Shown here one piece after another: positions 9,007-20,000 of a stretch of 64,000 nucleotides of DNA (position 1 is the first letter of the stretch; every line of letters starts with the position of its first letter). The stretch comes from Phycisphaerae bacterium. Its GTDB lineage: Bacteria; Planctomycetota; Phycisphaerae; Phycisphaerales; SM1A02. A program made the position numbers and the translations under genes. The stretch lies in the NCBI GenBank assembly GCA_016795065.1, contig JAEUIU010000002.1, forward strand, positions 1 through 64,000, read 5' to 3'. The notes under the pieces were generated by a model that worked only from the letters and a program-made list of their open reading frames with translations, was not told the origin of the DNA and did not search any database.

Positions 9007-10289
9007 GCGGAAGGCCGAAGAGTGTCGCCGACCGGCGTTCGATACGCCAGCAGGGCCGGGAGAATTCCTGCCACCGACGCCAGGACCACCGTGGCCGCGA
9101 CGACGATGATGCCCTGTCGCGGGTCGACGCCCAGCCCAAGCACCAGGCCGACCTCGTGCTTGAGGTAGGCCGCGGCGACCGCCGTGCCGATGGCGCTCAG
9201 GATCGCGCCGCTCGTCGCGCCGAGGACGCCGATGAGGGCCGACTCGGTCAGGACAAGACCGAAGATCCGGCCCCGGCTACAGCCCAAGACGCGGAAGATT
9301 GCAATCTGGCGGCGCCGTTCGTACATCGAGTTGTAGAGGGCCACCAGGATCGAGATCGCGCTCCCGACGAGGATGACGATCGCCATCGCCACGAAGAGAA
9401 TGTCGACGCGCGAGACGATCGCGAGGAGCTTCTGGATCTCGTAGGCGGGATTGGCGACCGTAATCGTCGGATCGCGGCGAAGGCGGTCGAACTCAGCCTG
9501 CATGGCGGTCGAGACATCGGAGCCGGGGCGCGTCGGCAGGCGAAGGAGGAGCCCGGTGACCTTCCGGTCGTCGTCGATCAGGTCTGCGGATGTCAGCGGC
9601 GGACCGTGCTCATGCCCGCCGCCGGCTTCGCTGCGCTCGCGTTCCTTGCGGTCGTGGGCGTGCAGAATCCAGCTTGACTCGAGCGAGCAGAAGATCGCCC
9701 GGTCGTGGGCCGAGCCGGTGGGCGCAAGAATGCCGACGACGTTGAACTCGTATTCGGTGTGGACGTGGCCGTGCTCATCGCCGGCCCCGTGCGTGAAGTG
9801 GAGCTTCGCGTTCAATCGAAGGCCCGTTTCGGCGGCGACGGCCGAGCCGAACACCGCTTCGAAGGTGGTGTCGAAGGCCCGCCCCTCCCGGAACTCCCAC
9901 GGTTCTCCGGGCACGGGCTGAAAGTCGCGTAGGAATGCCGGCGTGGTGGCGAGCGTGGGGAAGCCGCGATAGGAGTCACCCTGTTGCACGGGAATCACCC
10001 AAGTCCAAGGAAAGCTCTTGCTGAGCTCGCCGAGCTTCGCCTGGCCGATCGGACGGGCGGGGGCTCCGGAGTAGAAGAAGGCGTTCAGGACCGAGACGAC
10101 CGGACCGGCATCGGCGCTGACCAGAAGATGGGCGTTGCCGCTTCCGCGGATGAACGCGCTCGCCCCGGCGGCCTTGAGCGAAAGGAGCGTCAGGAGGAGA
10201 GCCACCGCGATGGCGACGGTGACGACCGTGACGACCGTTGAGAAGAGCCGTGCGCGGAGCGAGCGGAAAACGATGGTGAAGTCGTTCAT
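9003..10289 (-). CDS. FtsX/MacB-type ABC transporter permease
   Basis: Integral membrane subunit of an ABC transporter. From the ATG at 10289 the protein begins MNDFTIVFRSLRARLFSTV, an amphipathic stretch plus TM1. A large periplasmic domain with His-rich segments (HTHGAGDEHGHVHTEYE and GGGHEHG) follows, then three C-terminal TM helices (near ILFVAMAIVILVGSAISILV, LIGVLGATSGAILSAIG and IIVVAATVVLASVAGILPA). The motif RRRQIAIFRVLGCSR is typical of FtsX/LolE proteins. This start overlaps the ATPase stop by ATGA; an open frame extends 46 codons further upstream but has poor composition. The His clusters may bind metal. A role in lipoprotein or peptide export is possible but unproven. Confidence 0.88.
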   Translation of the reverse strand: MNDFTIVFRSLRARLFSTVVTVVTVAIAVALLLTLLSLKAAGASAFIRGSGNAHLLVSADAGPVVSVLNAFFYSGAPARPIGQAKLGELSKSFPWTWVIPVQQGDSYRGFPTLATTPAFLRDFQPVPGEPWEFREGRAFDTTFEAVFGSAVAAETGLRLNAKLHFTHGAGDEHGHVHTEYEFNVVGILAPTGSAHDRAIFCSLESSWILHAHDRKERERSEAGGGHEHGPPLTSADLIDDDRKVTGLLLRLPTRPGSDVSTAMQAEFDRLRRDPTITVANPAYEIQKLLAIVSRVDILFVAMAIVILVGSAISILVALYNSMYERRRQIAIFRVLGCSRGRIFGLVLTESALIGVLGATSGAILSAIGTAVAAAYLKHEVGLVLGLGVDPRQGIIVVAATVVLASVAGILPALLAYRTPVGDTLRPSA

Positions 10290-11071
10290 CGCGAGCCTCC
10301 GGTCGGGGCAGGTTCGGCGACGCTTCGCACCGCGAGGATGCTCGCGAGCTCGACGTGATGATCGAAGAGGGGAATGAGCGAGGGATCGTGACTCACGCAG
10401 ACCAGCGACGCGCCTTCCTCGCGACACGTCGAGCGAATGAGTTCGATCGACGTGCGGGCGTTCTTCGGGTCGAGACTCGCCGTCGGCTCGTCAGCGAGCA
10501 CGAGCGGCGGCTTGCAGGCGAGGGCGCGGGCCACGGCGACGCGCTGCTGCTGCCCGACGCTCAGCGTTTCGACCGGGGCATCGTGGCGCTCGATACCGAG
10601 GTGATCGAGCAACTCCTTGGCCCGCGCCGCATGACCACGCGGTGCGACCTCCTTGCGCGGTTCGGCGAAGAGGAGGGCCAGCAGGACGTTCTCCAGCGCC
10701 GAGAAGCCGAGAGCGAGATGGAAGGTCTGGAAGATCATCCCGATCGAACGGCCCCGAAAGCGATCGCGGGCGGCCCCTCGAAGTTGGTGGATGGCGGTGC
10801 CGGCGACGCGGATGGTGCCGGCAGACGGCTCGATGAGACCGGCGATGAGTTGCAGAAGCGTGCTCTTGCCGGTCCCGCTGCCGCCGGTCAGGAGCAACTC
10901 GCTGCCTGCGGGCACAGCGAAGGACTCGATGGCGAGTTCGAAGGACTCGGCCCCGCGCTGATCAAGCGCCGGCGCTGCTTCACCGCCGAAGCGGAATCGC
11001 AATCCCTGAATGTCCAGGGCGGCCAAGACGAGGGGAGAGGCAGGGGTGGGTTTCGTCATGGGAGCGAACAC
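10286..11071 (-). CDS. ABC transporter ATP-binding protein, MacB/LolD-like
   Basis: Cytoplasmic ATPase partner of the following permease. Walker A is GGSGTGKST at residues 63-71, the signature LSVGQ at 170-174, Walker B LVLADEPT with Glu195, and the switch His in SHD at 227-229. At 261 residues it fits the family. The first start is GTG at 11071, with an ATG four codons later at 11059. It is the first gene of the six-gene minus-strand operon. The operon promoter should lie in the intergenic region beyond 11071. Confidence 0.9.
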   Translation of the reverse strand: MFAPMTKPTPASPLVLAALDIQGLRFRFGGEAAPALDQRGAESFELAIESFAVPAGSELLLTGGSGTGKSTLLQLIAGLIEPSAGTIRVAGTAIHQLRGAARDRFRGRSIGMIFQTFHLALGFSALENVLLALLFAEPRKEVAPRGHAARAKELLDHLGIERHDAPVETLSVGQQQRVAVARALACKPPLVLADEPTASLDPKNARTSIELIRSTCREEGASLVCVSHDPSLIPLFDHHVELASILAVRSVAEPAPTGGSR

Positions 11072-11440
11072 ATGTGCTGCTCGCGAGCGCGCAGACTCGG
11101 AGCCGGCTCACGGACGCCGGACTATACAGGTGGCCTTGCTCTTCCTTTCCGATGCGAGATGGTTCCTGACTCGTGATGGACAGGGGGCATCTGCCCTATT
11201 CGTGGCGGTGCACCTCCACAGTTCTGAAGCAGCAGCACAACGATCCAATCGCCTGACTCACACAGCCGTCACAGTCGGGCGGCGATGTCATGTCTGCCAC
11301 GACTCTGGTTGCTTCCGGTGCATTCGTTGGATGCCCGCGTCGATCCCCGGTTCGCGTCGGGCTCCGGAATCGCGTGGTGACGAGAGGCCGACGGTTGAGT
11401 TGCCGCGTGCGATGGCTCGTCGGTGGCTCCGAGCACCTCT
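11072..11440. other. Divergent intergenic region between the ABC operon and the chemoreceptor gene
   Basis: This spacer must hold the promoters of both the minus-strand operon and the plus-strand chemoreceptor gene. On the minus strand a TATAGT hexamer lies at about 11118-11123 and is a possible -10 for the operon, but no good -35 stands 17 bp away. No regulatory palindrome or RNA element was recognised. Confidence 0.4.
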
Positions 11441-13426
11441 ATGCAGTTCAAGACCAAGCTTGGTTTGGCGTTCCTTGCGGCTGGCATCATTCCCTCCGCC
11501 GTCGTCGGTGCCGTCGCTTACCGGGCGACCACGTCGATTTCGGAGGGCATCGGCGCTCGCTTTGAGCAAAGTAGCCACGACCTGCTCGATAAGATCGATC
11601 GCTTCCTCTTCGAGCGATACGGCGATGTGCAGGCGTTCGCGGCGAATCGGACCGCCCTCGATCGGGCGAGTTGGTACGACAGCGAGAAGACCACACCGAT
11701 TCACGAGGCCATGAACACCTATGCCTCGCTGTACGGGATCTACGACCTGCTCGTGATGGTGGACCCGGACGGAAAGGTCGTCGCCTGCAACCAGCAAACG
11801 CCTGCGGGGAAGCCGGTTCAGTCCGAAATCGTGATGGGGCATTCGTTCCGCGACGAAGGCTGGTTCAAGGACGCCATGGCGGGTGCGTTTCTCTCGACGC
11901 CCTCGCTGACCGGTTCGGTGGTGCACGATCCGGTGCGCGACGCCTTCCTGGCCTCCGTGACCGCGTCGGACGGCCGTTGCATGCGCTTCGCCGCACCGGT
12001 GAAGGACGCCGATGGGACGGTGGTCGGCGTCTGGTGCAACTGGATGCGGTGGGACGCGGTGGAGGCGCTCGTCGACGCGACCTATCAGGGCTTCGCCGCC
12101 CAAGGGCTCGACAGCACCTCGATCACGCTCCTCAATCGCGATGGACTGATCCTGACCGACTGCGATCCAAGCGCCGTCGCGGCGGGATCCATTCCCACGA
12201 GCCCGTTCGCGTTCAAGACCAAGAGCCTCACCGAAGGCGGCTGGCAACCGGCCGTTGACGCCGTTGCGGGGCGTTCGGGCAGCGGCGAGTGGATTCCGCC
12301 GTCGAAGGCTGGTGCTCATCATGGCGGCTTCGCCAGTGAGGCGGGAGCCTGTGGCTACGCCGGACTTGGCTGGTCCGCCATTGTGCAGGCCGATGGGACG
12401 CAAACGATGTCGACCATTGCGGGGATTCGTACGCAGTTGGCCGGGACGTTGGGTGGTGGGGCGGTCCTGGTCCTCTGCGGGGCGTTGGTCCTCACCATGC
12501 GATTCGTCACGCCGATCCGCCGCATGACCGCCCGGATGCGGGACGTGGCGGAGGGCGAGGCCGATCTGACCAAGCGCGTTCACGATGGCCGCAAGGACGA
12601 ACTGGGCATGCTCGCACACTGGTTTGACGCGTTCGTGGAGCGGGTCGAGTCGACGATTGCCGAAGTTCGGAATGGTGCGATGCAGATCGACGCCGGCTCG
12701 TCGCTCGTCTCGTCGTCCACCCAGGCCGTCGCCGCCGACGCCACCGTGCAAGCGGCCAAGCTGGACACAATCACGAAGAAGCTCGCGACGTTGACCGCCG
12801 CGACGGAAGCAACCAACGCGACACTCCAGCGGGCGAGCGCGTTGGGCGAGGTCGCCCATGTCGCCAGCGAGAGCGGGCGAAGCGAAATGCAGCGGATGAG
12901 CGAAGCAATGAAGGCGATCCTGACCGGCTCGACCGAGGTGTCGCGGATCATCCGGGTCATCGACGACATCGCGTTCCAGACCAACCTGTTGGCCCTCAAC
13001 GCTGCGGTCGAGGCCGCCCGAGCGGGTGAGTCGGGGAAGGGCTTCGCGGTTGTGGCCGACGAGGTTCGGTCGCTCGCCCAACGCTCGGCGGAGGCGGCAC
13101 GCTCGACCACAACCATGATCGAATCAAGCGTCGAGCGAGCGAAGCGCGGCGCCGAACTCGCCACTCGGGTCGAGTCATCGCTGGGCGAGATCGGCGAAGC
13201 GGCGACCTCGGTCAAGGAACTCCTGACCGACATCGCCATGGCGAGCGCCCAGGAGGCAGAAGGCATCGCCGAGATCAGCCGGACTGTCAGTTCGCTCGAC
13301 GAGGTCACCAGCCGCACCGCAAGCCAAAGCGAGGAGATGGCGGCGGCTGCAGAAGAGACGGCTTCGCAAGCCGCGGCACTGCGGGAGCTCTCGGGCAGCT
13401 ACCGGCTGAGCGAACGTCTCGCATGA
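11441..13426 (+). CDS. Methyl-accepting chemotaxis protein
   Basis: Transmembrane chemoreceptor that signals to CheA/CheW. From the ATG at 11441 it has a TM helix at about residues 6-26 ([19 protein letters not shown]), a periplasmic double-Cache-like sensor, a second TM near residue 340 ([16 protein letters not shown]), then a HAMP domain ([20 protein letters not shown]). A long coiled-coil signalling domain follows, with the conserved tip [20 protein letters not shown] and [24 protein letters not shown] six codons upstream (11423) is an alternative start. No chemotaxis genes lie next to it. A hairpin terminator follows. The ligand cannot be predicted. Confidence 0.93.
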   Translation: MQFKTKLGLAFLAAGIIPSAVVGAVAYRATTSISEGIGARFEQSSHDLLDKIDRFLFERYGDVQAFAANRTALDRASWYDSEKTTPIHEAMNTYASLYGIYDLLVMVDPDGKVVACNQQTPAGKPVQSEIVMGHSFRDEGWFKDAMAGAFLSTPSLTGSVVHDPVRDAFLASVTASDGRCMRFAAPVKDADGTVVGVWCNWMRWDAVEALVDATYQGFAAQGLDSTSITLLNRDGLILTDCDPSAVAAGSIPTSPFAFKTKSLTEGGWQPAVDAVAGRSGSGEWIPPSKAGAHHGGFASEAGACGYAGLGWSAIVQADGTQTMSTIAGIRTQLAGTLGGGAVLVLCGALVLTMRFVTPIRRMTARMRDVAEGEADLTKRVHDGRKDELGMLAHWFDAFVERVESTIAEVRNGAMQIDAGSSLVSSSTQAVAADATVQAAKLDTITKKLATLTAATEATNATLQRASALGEVAHVASESGRSEMQRMSEAMKAILTGSTEVSRIIRVIDDIAFQTNLLALNAAVEAARAGESGKGFAVVADEVRSLAQRSAEAARSTTTMIESSVERAKRGAELATRVESSLGEIGEAATSVKELLTDIAMASAQEAEGIAEISRTVSSLDEVTSRTASQSEEMAAAAEETASQAAALRELSGSYRLSERLA

Positions 13427-13458
13427 TCGGACGGGGTGGGGACTGCCCGCGACACGAC

Positions 13459-13516
13459 AAAACGCCCTCGTCGACGGCCAGTCCTTGCGACGGGCCGTCG
13501 AACGGGGGCGTTTCGC
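13459..13516 (+). terminator. Two-part hairpin terminator after the chemoreceptor gene
   Basis: The outer arms AAACGCCC and GGGCGTTT and the inner arms CGACGGCC and GGCCGTCG fold into a long interrupted stem starting 33 bp after the MCP stop. The downstream run has only three T residues, so it is a reasonable but not ideal intrinsic terminator. Confidence 0.6.
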
Positions 13517-13769
13517 GTTGCTGTCCTGGCGGCGGTCCTTCGCACGGTTGGGTGCGAAGGTCCATGCTCCGGATCGGCCCGCTACGCATGTGATGCATGG
13601 GCGCCGAGACAGGCTCGGTCAGGGGGTGCTCGCTCTCGCCATCCTGGATGGACTTCCCGTGTCGTGCCTCGATGGGAAGTTCCTCCGCGGCTGGTGCCGC
13701 AGGGACGAGGACCAGCGTCGCAACACCGCGGATACGCAGCGTGGCGGCCAACCTGACCGGCGACTCGAT

Positions 13770-14147
13770 TCAGTCGAGGTCGTCGGTGCCCTCCACCTCG
13801 CCGTGATTGCCGTGCTCGGACTGACGTCGACGACGCTCGGCCTCACGATTGCTCTGCTCGATCATCTTGCGAAGGTAGGCGTTCTCGCGACGGGTGGCCT
13901 CAAGGTCGAAGATGAGGTACTTGACGCTGAGTCGAAGGTAGTCAAGCGAATCCTGAAGCTCAGAGACCGACTTCGTGATGCGCTCCTTGCGGGCGCCGAC
14001 CGCCTCGGCCGCCTGGCCGGCCTTCTCGCGCTCCGATTCAGGAAGCTCGCGGATGCGGTTCATGATCTCGGTCATCTTCTGCTGAAAGCTCATCTCGTCC
14101 ATGGTGTGATCTCGTGTTCTGTGAGATCCGCTTCGTTCGGCGGTCAT
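13770..14147 (-). CDS. Small coiled-coil protein of unknown function
   Basis: It encodes 125 residues from ATG 14147, or 110 from ATG 14102 (MDEMSFQQKMTEIMNRI). The body is almost entirely helical with heptad-like patterning (SVSELQDSLDYLRLSVKYLI and EATRRENAYLRKMIEQSN) and a charged tail. It resembles small uncharacterised planctomycete proteins, but I do not know a function. A TACGCT hexamer at 14160-14165 is a candidate -10 giving a very short leader to the 14147 start. The 343-bp stretch between this gene and the chemoreceptor holds the terminator and nothing else convincing. Confidence 0.6.
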   Translation of the reverse strand: MTAERSGSHRTRDHTMDEMSFQQKMTEIMNRIRELPESEREKAGQAAEAVGARKERITKSVSELQDSLDYLRLSVKYLIFDLEATRRENAYLRKMIEQSNREAERRRRQSEHGNHGEVEGTDDLD

Positions 14148-14353
14148 GCGTGACCGTCTAGCGTAGGGATCGAATGTCCGGGCCTCCGAGGATCAGGAAT
14201 CACAATGGGTGTGCCAGCCGGTCGATGGTGCCTGTGCCAAAGGCCTCCCGACGCGCCGAGGCCGTGCGACAACGGTTCTTATCGGGGCGGGAACGAAACT
14301 GGGCGGCAGATTGCGCGGGATGAGGCGAGCCGGCCACGCGGTGTGGCGGAATC

Positions 14354-15079
14354 TCATCGCGACGCGGTGAGGCGTCGCATCGCCTTCTGAGCCGCGGGGC
14401 TCGCTTTCGCCAGCCGGGCCTCGATCGCCTCACCGATAAGCGGGTTGCCTTGGGCCTCAAGCCTTGCTTCTTGGACCACTCGAAGGAGTGCCAGGTCGCG
14501 TTCGTAAGCCCACCGCTCGAAGAAGGCCTCGAGCTGGTGGCGATTGAACCGGCTCAATGGATCGTCGAGACCGCTCTGGGCCACAGCCCAATCGATGAGT
14601 TTTCCACCGGTCGGCTCGAAGCGATAGAGACCGAGGACGAACTCAAGCCGCCGCTCGCTCGACAAGAAACGGTCGGAGGCCGTCGCCGGCAGGGAGGTCA
14701 TCGCGTCCTCGGGCTTGCGCTTGGCGATCTCGCCGAGCCAACCACCCTCGTGACGGGCTTCGCGTGCGACCAGGGTGTCCTCATCACCGGCCACCACGGG
14801 TGCGGCAGGGGCGGAATTGTTCCCGGCGCCGGCCGCATTCCCCGAACCCTTGGCGTCGGCCCGATCGAGGTCGGCCAAACTGGCGAGAACGGTCTTCAGG
14901 CCCGCATTGGGGAAACGGATCCAGATCCGCTGGTCACGCACGCCTTTCAGCGTCACCGTCTCGATCTTGGTCACGCTTCCGATGCCCCATTCGGGACGCT
15001 GTCGGTGGCGGACCTTGTCGCCGGTGGAATACGGTGTGGAAGGCGTTGCAGTCATGGTCGCGAACGGTCCGGCGGACAT
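14354..15079 (-). CDS. DUF3553 domain protein
   Basis: The N-terminal 60 residues (STGDKVRHRQRPEWGIGSVT then WIRFPNAGLKTV) match the DUF3553 pattern, a small beta-barrel-like module resembling the CarD/UvrD-tail type of protein-interaction domain. A Ser/Ala/Gly linker and a helical C-terminal domain of about 120 residues follow, which I do not recognise. Two starts are possible: 15079 and ATG 15055. The function is unknown. A link to transcription or repair is only suggested by the fold type. Confidence 0.7.
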   Translation of the reverse strand: MSAGPFATMTATPSTPYSTGDKVRHRQRPEWGIGSVTKIETVTLKGVRDQRIWIRFPNAGLKTVLASLADLDRADAKGSGNAAGAGNNSAPAAPVVAGDEDTLVAREARHEGGWLGEIAKRKPEDAMTSLPATASDRFLSSERRLEFVLGLYRFEPTGGKLIDWAVAQSGLDDPLSRFNRHQLEAFFERWAYERDLALLRVVQEARLEAQGNPLIGEAIEARLAKASPAAQKAMRRLTASR

Positions 15080-15231
15080 GAAAAGGAGGGAAGGTCAAAC
15101 GTCTCGCGCGAGCGGCGCGAGCCGATTCCCCACCAACGCATGCAGGCATGGGTCCGATCCGGTGCGGCGTGTTTGCCCGGCACACCAAGTTGGTGAGCAT
15201 CGATGGGCAAGCGCGTCGGAATCAGACAGGG

Positions 15232-15237
15232 TAGAGT
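15232..15237 (+). promoter_or_regulatory. Putative -10 element TAGAGT of the ymdB-like gene, close to the start codon
   Basis: The hexamer ends 9 bases before the ATG at 15247, so initiation would leave a leader of only about 3 bases. No clear -35 is seen. This is one of several genes here with the same spacing. Confidence 0.4.
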
Positions 15238-15246
15238 GTAGCCTTC

Positions 15247-16086
15247 ATGCGCATTGCGTTCTTGGGCGATATCAACGGGGCGCCGGGCAGGCAGGTGCTG
15301 ACTCAACAGTTGCCGCTGCTTCGCGAGCGGTTCCGCCCCGACTGCATCCTTGCGAATGCCGAGAATGCGAAAGCCGGTTCGGGCGTAACGCCCGAACAGT
15401 TCCAGCAGTTTCGCGCTTTGGGCATCGATGGCTGCACCTTGGGCGATCACGCCTTTCGGGAGCCGCGGATCATCCCGCTCCTGGAGTCGCCCAACGAGCC
15501 GATCATTCGGCCGGCCAATCTCTCGCGCAAGGCTCCCGGGAAGCGTTTGCTGCGCATCGCGCCGAACGCTGCGACCAGCGGCGGCGTCACGAGTGGGAGG
15601 CAGCGGGACGTCTGGATGCTGACCGTCCTCGGTCGGGTCTTCATGCCGCTGCCGGCCGATGATCCCTTCGCCGCCGCGGATGAACTCTTGGCCCAAATCC
15701 CCGAGCGCGATCCCATCGTGATCGTTGAGGCCCACATGGAGGCGACGAGCGAAAAGGTGGCGCTGGCCCACTATCTCGATGGGCGAGTCAGCGCTGTCCT
15801 CGGCACCCATACGCACGTGCCGACCGCCGATGAGCGCATCCTCCGCAAGGGGACGGCGTTTCAGACCGACGTCGGCATGTGTGGCCCTTACGAAACGGTG
15901 ATCGGCCGGGATATCGAGATGGTCGTGAAGGCGATGACGACGTCGCTCCATGTGGCCTATGCGATGGGCGAGGGTGGCGAGGCGGTCTCGGGGACGATCC
16001 TCGACATTGACGACGCCTCGGGCCGGGCCCGTTCGATCGAGCGGATCTTCCTGCCCGCCGACCAGAGCCGGGCGCCGTTTCGGTGA
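15247..16086 (+). CDS. YmdB-family metallophosphoesterase
   Basis: The protein belongs to the TIGR00282/YmdB family of calcineurin-like phosphodiesterases. Bacillus YmdB hydrolyses cyclic nucleotides and affects motility and biofilm decisions. Metal-site residues are seen in FLGDINGAPGR near the N-terminus, ANAENAKAGSGVTP at about 36-49, LGDHAFRE at about 63-70, VEAHMEATSEK and the terminal GTHTHVPTADERI block. Note GDHAF in place of the more usual GNH motif. The length (279) is a little over the usual 260-270. It is monocistronic with a possible leaderless start. Confidence 0.88.
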   Translation: MRIAFLGDINGAPGRQVLTQQLPLLRERFRPDCILANAENAKAGSGVTPEQFQQFRALGIDGCTLGDHAFREPRIIPLLESPNEPIIRPANLSRKAPGKRLLRIAPNAATSGGVTSGRQRDVWMLTVLGRVFMPLPADDPFAAADELLAQIPERDPIVIVEAHMEATSEKVALAHYLDGRVSAVLGTHTHVPTADERILRKGTAFQTDVGMCGPYETVIGRDIEMVVKAMTTSLHVAYAMGEGGEAVSGTILDIDDASGRARSIERIFLPADQSRAPFR

Positions 16087-16188
16087 GGCCCGCCTGCTTG
16101 GCAGAGGGCACGCCGATCGGGTCGGAGGAACCTCGCCAGATGTCTAGACTCCCTTCGGGCTCCCTTCGGCCAGTCTGAGGATCCCCGT

Positions 16189-16216
16189 TTGCCCGACCCA
16201 AGGTTGGGGGTACACT
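16189..16216 (+). promoter_or_regulatory. Candidate promoter for the P-domain protein gene
   Basis: TTGCCC at 16189-16194 and TACACT at 16211-16216 are separated by 16 bp. The leader would be about 100 bases and includes GAGAAGGAA just before the ATG at 16327. Confidence 0.45.
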
Positions 16217-16326
16217 CTCGACGCGGCAAAGGGCCGTGCGTTGCATTCGGGCCAAGTCCTGACGGCAGCGCGGAGGTTTGGGAGTTCCGCCGGGCGAAGG
16301 CCCGCTGCGGAGAGAAGGAACACACC

Positions 16327-17001
16327 ATGGCTCGTACCGGTTTCCGGCGGGGTTGCCCGTTGGTCGCTTTCGGCGCATTGGCTGCCCCAGCGGCGGCCTT
16401 GCTTTTCGCTGCTTCTGTCGCTCAGGCGGGCATCTACAACGGGATCGGCGGGTTCCTGCCTGACGCGCCGGACGAGGGACTCACCGGCGTGGCGAGCTTT
16501 GTGATCAACGTCGGGGATGCCGGGCAGGTCGGCAGCTTCAACAGCCTGACGATCACGGGTTTCAACCATGTCTTCCTTGGCGACCTCGGGGCGACGCTCA
16601 CGGCCCCCGACGGAACCGTCATCACGCTCTTTGAACGGATCGGCAAGACCAACCCTGATGCGGGTTTCGGCGACAGCTCGAACTTCCTGGGCACCTACGC
16701 CTTCGCCAACGGTGGCTCGGACATCTGGGCCGCGGCCGCATCGGTCCCGGGCTCAGGGAACGTCGCTCAGGGAACCTACTTTGCCTCGGCTGGGCTGACC
16801 GGCGCGGCGATCGATCTCCAAGCGGCGTTCGGCGGTAAGAACGCCTTCGGCAATTGGACCCTGACCATCACCGACTACTCGGTGGGCGAAGCAGGTGCCA
16901 TCACCGGCTGGAGCCTCAACATGGGCCTCGTGCCTGCCCCATCCGCGGCGGCGATGCTGGTTGGTGCGTTCGCTTCGGTCGGGCGCCGGCGTCGGCGCTG
17001 A
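16327..17001 (+). CDS. Secreted P-domain (proprotein-convertase P) protein with a C-terminal sorting-like tail
   Basis: A signal peptide ending near VAQAG (about residue 37) is followed by one P/Homo-B type beta-sandwich domain, seen in FNHVFLGDLGATLTAPDGT, SNFLGTYAF and NAFGNWTLTITDYSVGEAGA. The C-terminus, VPAPSAAAMLVGAFASVGRRRRR, has the Pro-x-Pro, hydrophobic helix and Arg cluster layout of PEP-CTERM-like sorting signals. No protease domain accompanies the P-domain. The good ribosome site GAGAAGGAA sets the start. It is likely an exported surface protein of unknown binding role. Confidence 0.82.
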   Translation: MARTGFRRGCPLVAFGALAAPAAALLFAASVAQAGIYNGIGGFLPDAPDEGLTGVASFVINVGDAGQVGSFNSLTITGFNHVFLGDLGATLTAPDGTVITLFERIGKTNPDAGFGDSSNFLGTYAFANGGSDIWAAAASVPGSGNVAQGTYFASAGLTGAAIDLQAAFGGKNAFGNWTLTITDYSVGEAGAITGWSLNMGLVPAPSAAAMLVGAFASVGRRRRR

Positions 17002-17028
17002 GTTGCACGCGTTTGAGCGTCGTTACGT

Positions 17029-20000
17029 TCAGCGATGCGATGCCGCGTCGGTGGTCGCACCGTAGCCGCCACCCCCAGGCGTCTCGATGCGAATCGCATC
17101 GCCTGGCTCGCAGTCGATGGCAGCAATGCCAGGGAGCGCGTGCCGCGTTCCATCTGCGGTGATGTGCCACTGTCGACCGACGGCACCAGGTGAGCCGTCG
17201 GCCAGGCCGTAGGGCTGCTCGATGCGGTGCTGGGCCAGAATCGATACCTGCGTCGCCTCGCGGAACTCGATCTCTCGCGCGACCCCGTCACCGCCGCGAT
17301 GACGTCCTTGGCCACCCGAACCGTGCCGCACGGCGAACGAACGCACGATGACCGGACAGCGCCGCTCGAGGACTTCGGGGTCGGTGATACGCGTGTTGGT
17401 CATGTGGGTGTGGACGGCGCTGGCACCGGGAGCGTCCGCGGTGGCACCGCTTCCCCCGCAGATCGTCTCGTACGCCCCGTAGCTGGCGTTGCCGAAGAGG
17501 AGGTTGTTCATCGTGCCTTGGCTGCCGGCGCACAGGCCAAAGGCTCGCAAGAGCGCGTCGGTCACACGCTGACTGGTTTCGGTGTTGCCGGTGACGACGG
17601 GGGGCGCTCGGTGAGGATCGCGACCGGCGGCGCCATCGAACGGAGGGTTGAGCATGCCCGTCGGGACGATGAGCTGGACCGGTCGCAGAAGACCCTCGTT
17701 CATGGGGATTTCCTCGCCGACGAGGAGCCGCAGGACGTACAGCGTCGCCGCCCGAACCACCGCGAGGGGCGCGTTGAGGTTTCGCGGGTGAACGCCGGCC
17801 GAGCCGGTGAAGTCGATCGTTGCCCGCCCATCGTCGAGCGTGATGCGCACCTCGATTGGTGAGCCATCGTCGAGCCGCTCGAGGGCATGGAAACGACCGT
17901 TTCCGCGGCGGCGAAGTGCTCCTTCAAGCGCCCGTTGGCTTCGCCGAAGGAGTTCTTCGCCTAGCTCCGCGAAGCGTTTCGCACCGGTGAGCCGCACGAG
18001 CCGCGTCAACTCGGCGGCGCCGAACGAGTTTGCGGCAAGCGAGGCTCGCAGGTCGGCGATGTTTTCCTCGACCGCGCGTGACGGCCACGGTCCCGCGCGA
18101 AGCAACGCCTCGATGCGCTCGAAGCGAGGAACGCCGGCCTCGACCAGGCGCATGGGCTCGATGACGACCCCTTCCTCGGCAAGCGTCTTGGCGTTCGGGG
18201 GAAATGATCCGGGGCGCGAGCCACCGATTTCGGCGTGATGGGCGCGATTGGCAACGTAACCAACGCGCATGCCGTCGATGAAGACTGGCGTGATGAGCGT
18301 GACATCGGGCAAGTGAGAGCCGCCATACGCCGGATGGTTCGTGATAGCCACGTCCCCCGGCCCAAGCTCAAGGGCCGCGGCCACGCCTCGCACGCAGACC
18401 CCCATCGCCCCAAGATGGACCGGTAGGTGCGGCGCGTTCTGGAGCAACATGCCTTGAGCGTCAAGCACCGCACAGGAGTAGTCCAGCCGCTCCTTGACGT
18501 TGGTGGAAAACGCGGTGCGGCGAAGGAGTTCCCCCATCGAGGTGGCAGTGGCCTCGAGTCGGCAGGCGAAGAGATCGAGTTCGGCGATGTCACCACCGGT
18601 GCGGGGAGCGCTCGTGGTCGCATCGGAGCCGATTCGCGTGGCGAGAACATCGCCATGATCGTTCACTTTGGCCTGCCAGCCTCGAGGCAGATAGGCCGTC
18701 GCGCCATCGTCGAGCAGCAGGCTGGGGCCGATGAGCGTGTCGCCAGGCTGAAGCGTGGATCGATCAAGGGTCCCTTGCCGTGTCGCGACGCTCACAGGGC
18801 GTTCTGTGACACGGGTGAGCGGAGACGCACTTGCCTCCAGGTCGCTCGGGGCGATGGCCGAGACGCGCAGGGCCTCGACGACCAACGGCCGCGACGGGGG
18901 GGCGTAGCCAAAGAGATTTCGGAAGGCGGCGGCGAAGGCGAGGGGAATCGATTCGGGACCTCGGAAGGGGAGGTCGAGGGCCTGATCCTGGCCGTCGAGC
19001 CGCACGCTCACGAGGCGCGTCCCGATTGCGATGCCTTGGGTGGGTGTCGGAATGTCGCGACGCACCGCCTGCATGGCCTCGTCGCCGAGACGTTCGGCGA
19101 TCGACATGAGTTCGGCGGTGCACGCCGTCAGGGGCTGGAGAATCGCCTCGGAGGCGAAGCGTTCGATTCTGGCGCCGAGGACACCGCGGGCCGAGAGGAT
19201 ACCTGCATCAGTCGGGAAGACCACCTCGGCGATTCCCAATCGTTGTGCGAGGGCGCAGGCGTGCTGACCGCCGGCCCCCCCGAACGCGACGAGGGCGTAG
19301 TCACGTGGATCGGCCCCTTCGCGCACCGTCACGTTGGCGATGGTTCCGGCCATCCGCTCGTCGGCGATGTCGATGAAGGCCTCGAGGAGCGCTCCGGGCG
19401 TGATCTCCTCACCGCGTTCCGTCGCGAGTTCGGCCCGCACCGCGTCGAGGGCCCGCCTTGATGCGGCGCTGTCGAGCGGAATGGAACCATGGTCGGGATC
19501 CATACGGCCGAGGAGGAGATTGACATCGGTGAGCGTGAGCGGTCCTCCGCGGCCATAACAGGCTGGTCCCGGGTTGGCCCCAGCGCTTTCCGGACCGACC
19601 TGGAGTTCACCACGACGGACTCGGCAGATCGAGCCGCCCCCTGCGGCCACGCTTTCGATCGCAATCGCCGGGGCCGCGACGCGGGCACCACCGACGCGCG
19701 TCTCAAAGCGATAGCGAAGTCCGCCGTCAAAGCGCGTGACGTCGGTACTCGTCCCGCCCATGTCGAATCCGAGCAGGGTTGAACGATTGATGCGGCCAGC
19801 GATCTCCGCGACGCCCGCAGCGCCGCCGGCTGGGCCGCTGAGAAGCGAATCACGAGCCAGATAGCGGTCAGCTCGCTGTAGCCCGCCGGCGCTGGTCATC
19901 ATGAAGGTCGAGGTCTGCTCTATCGACGGCGCGACGTTCTCGAGGTAACGACGGATGACCGGGGCGAGCGCGGCATGAACGACGGCGGTCTCGACGCGAC

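Noticed and set aside
11288-13081. Long minus-strand open frame opposite the chemoreceptor gene
   Set aside because: It is the antisense shadow of the MCP gene, with Arg/Gly/His-rich composition and no domain.
13524-13751. Minus-strand frame starting MAATLRIRGVATLVLVP
   Set aside because: It has a weakly signal-like start but continues through the MCP terminator and gene end; no homology recognised.
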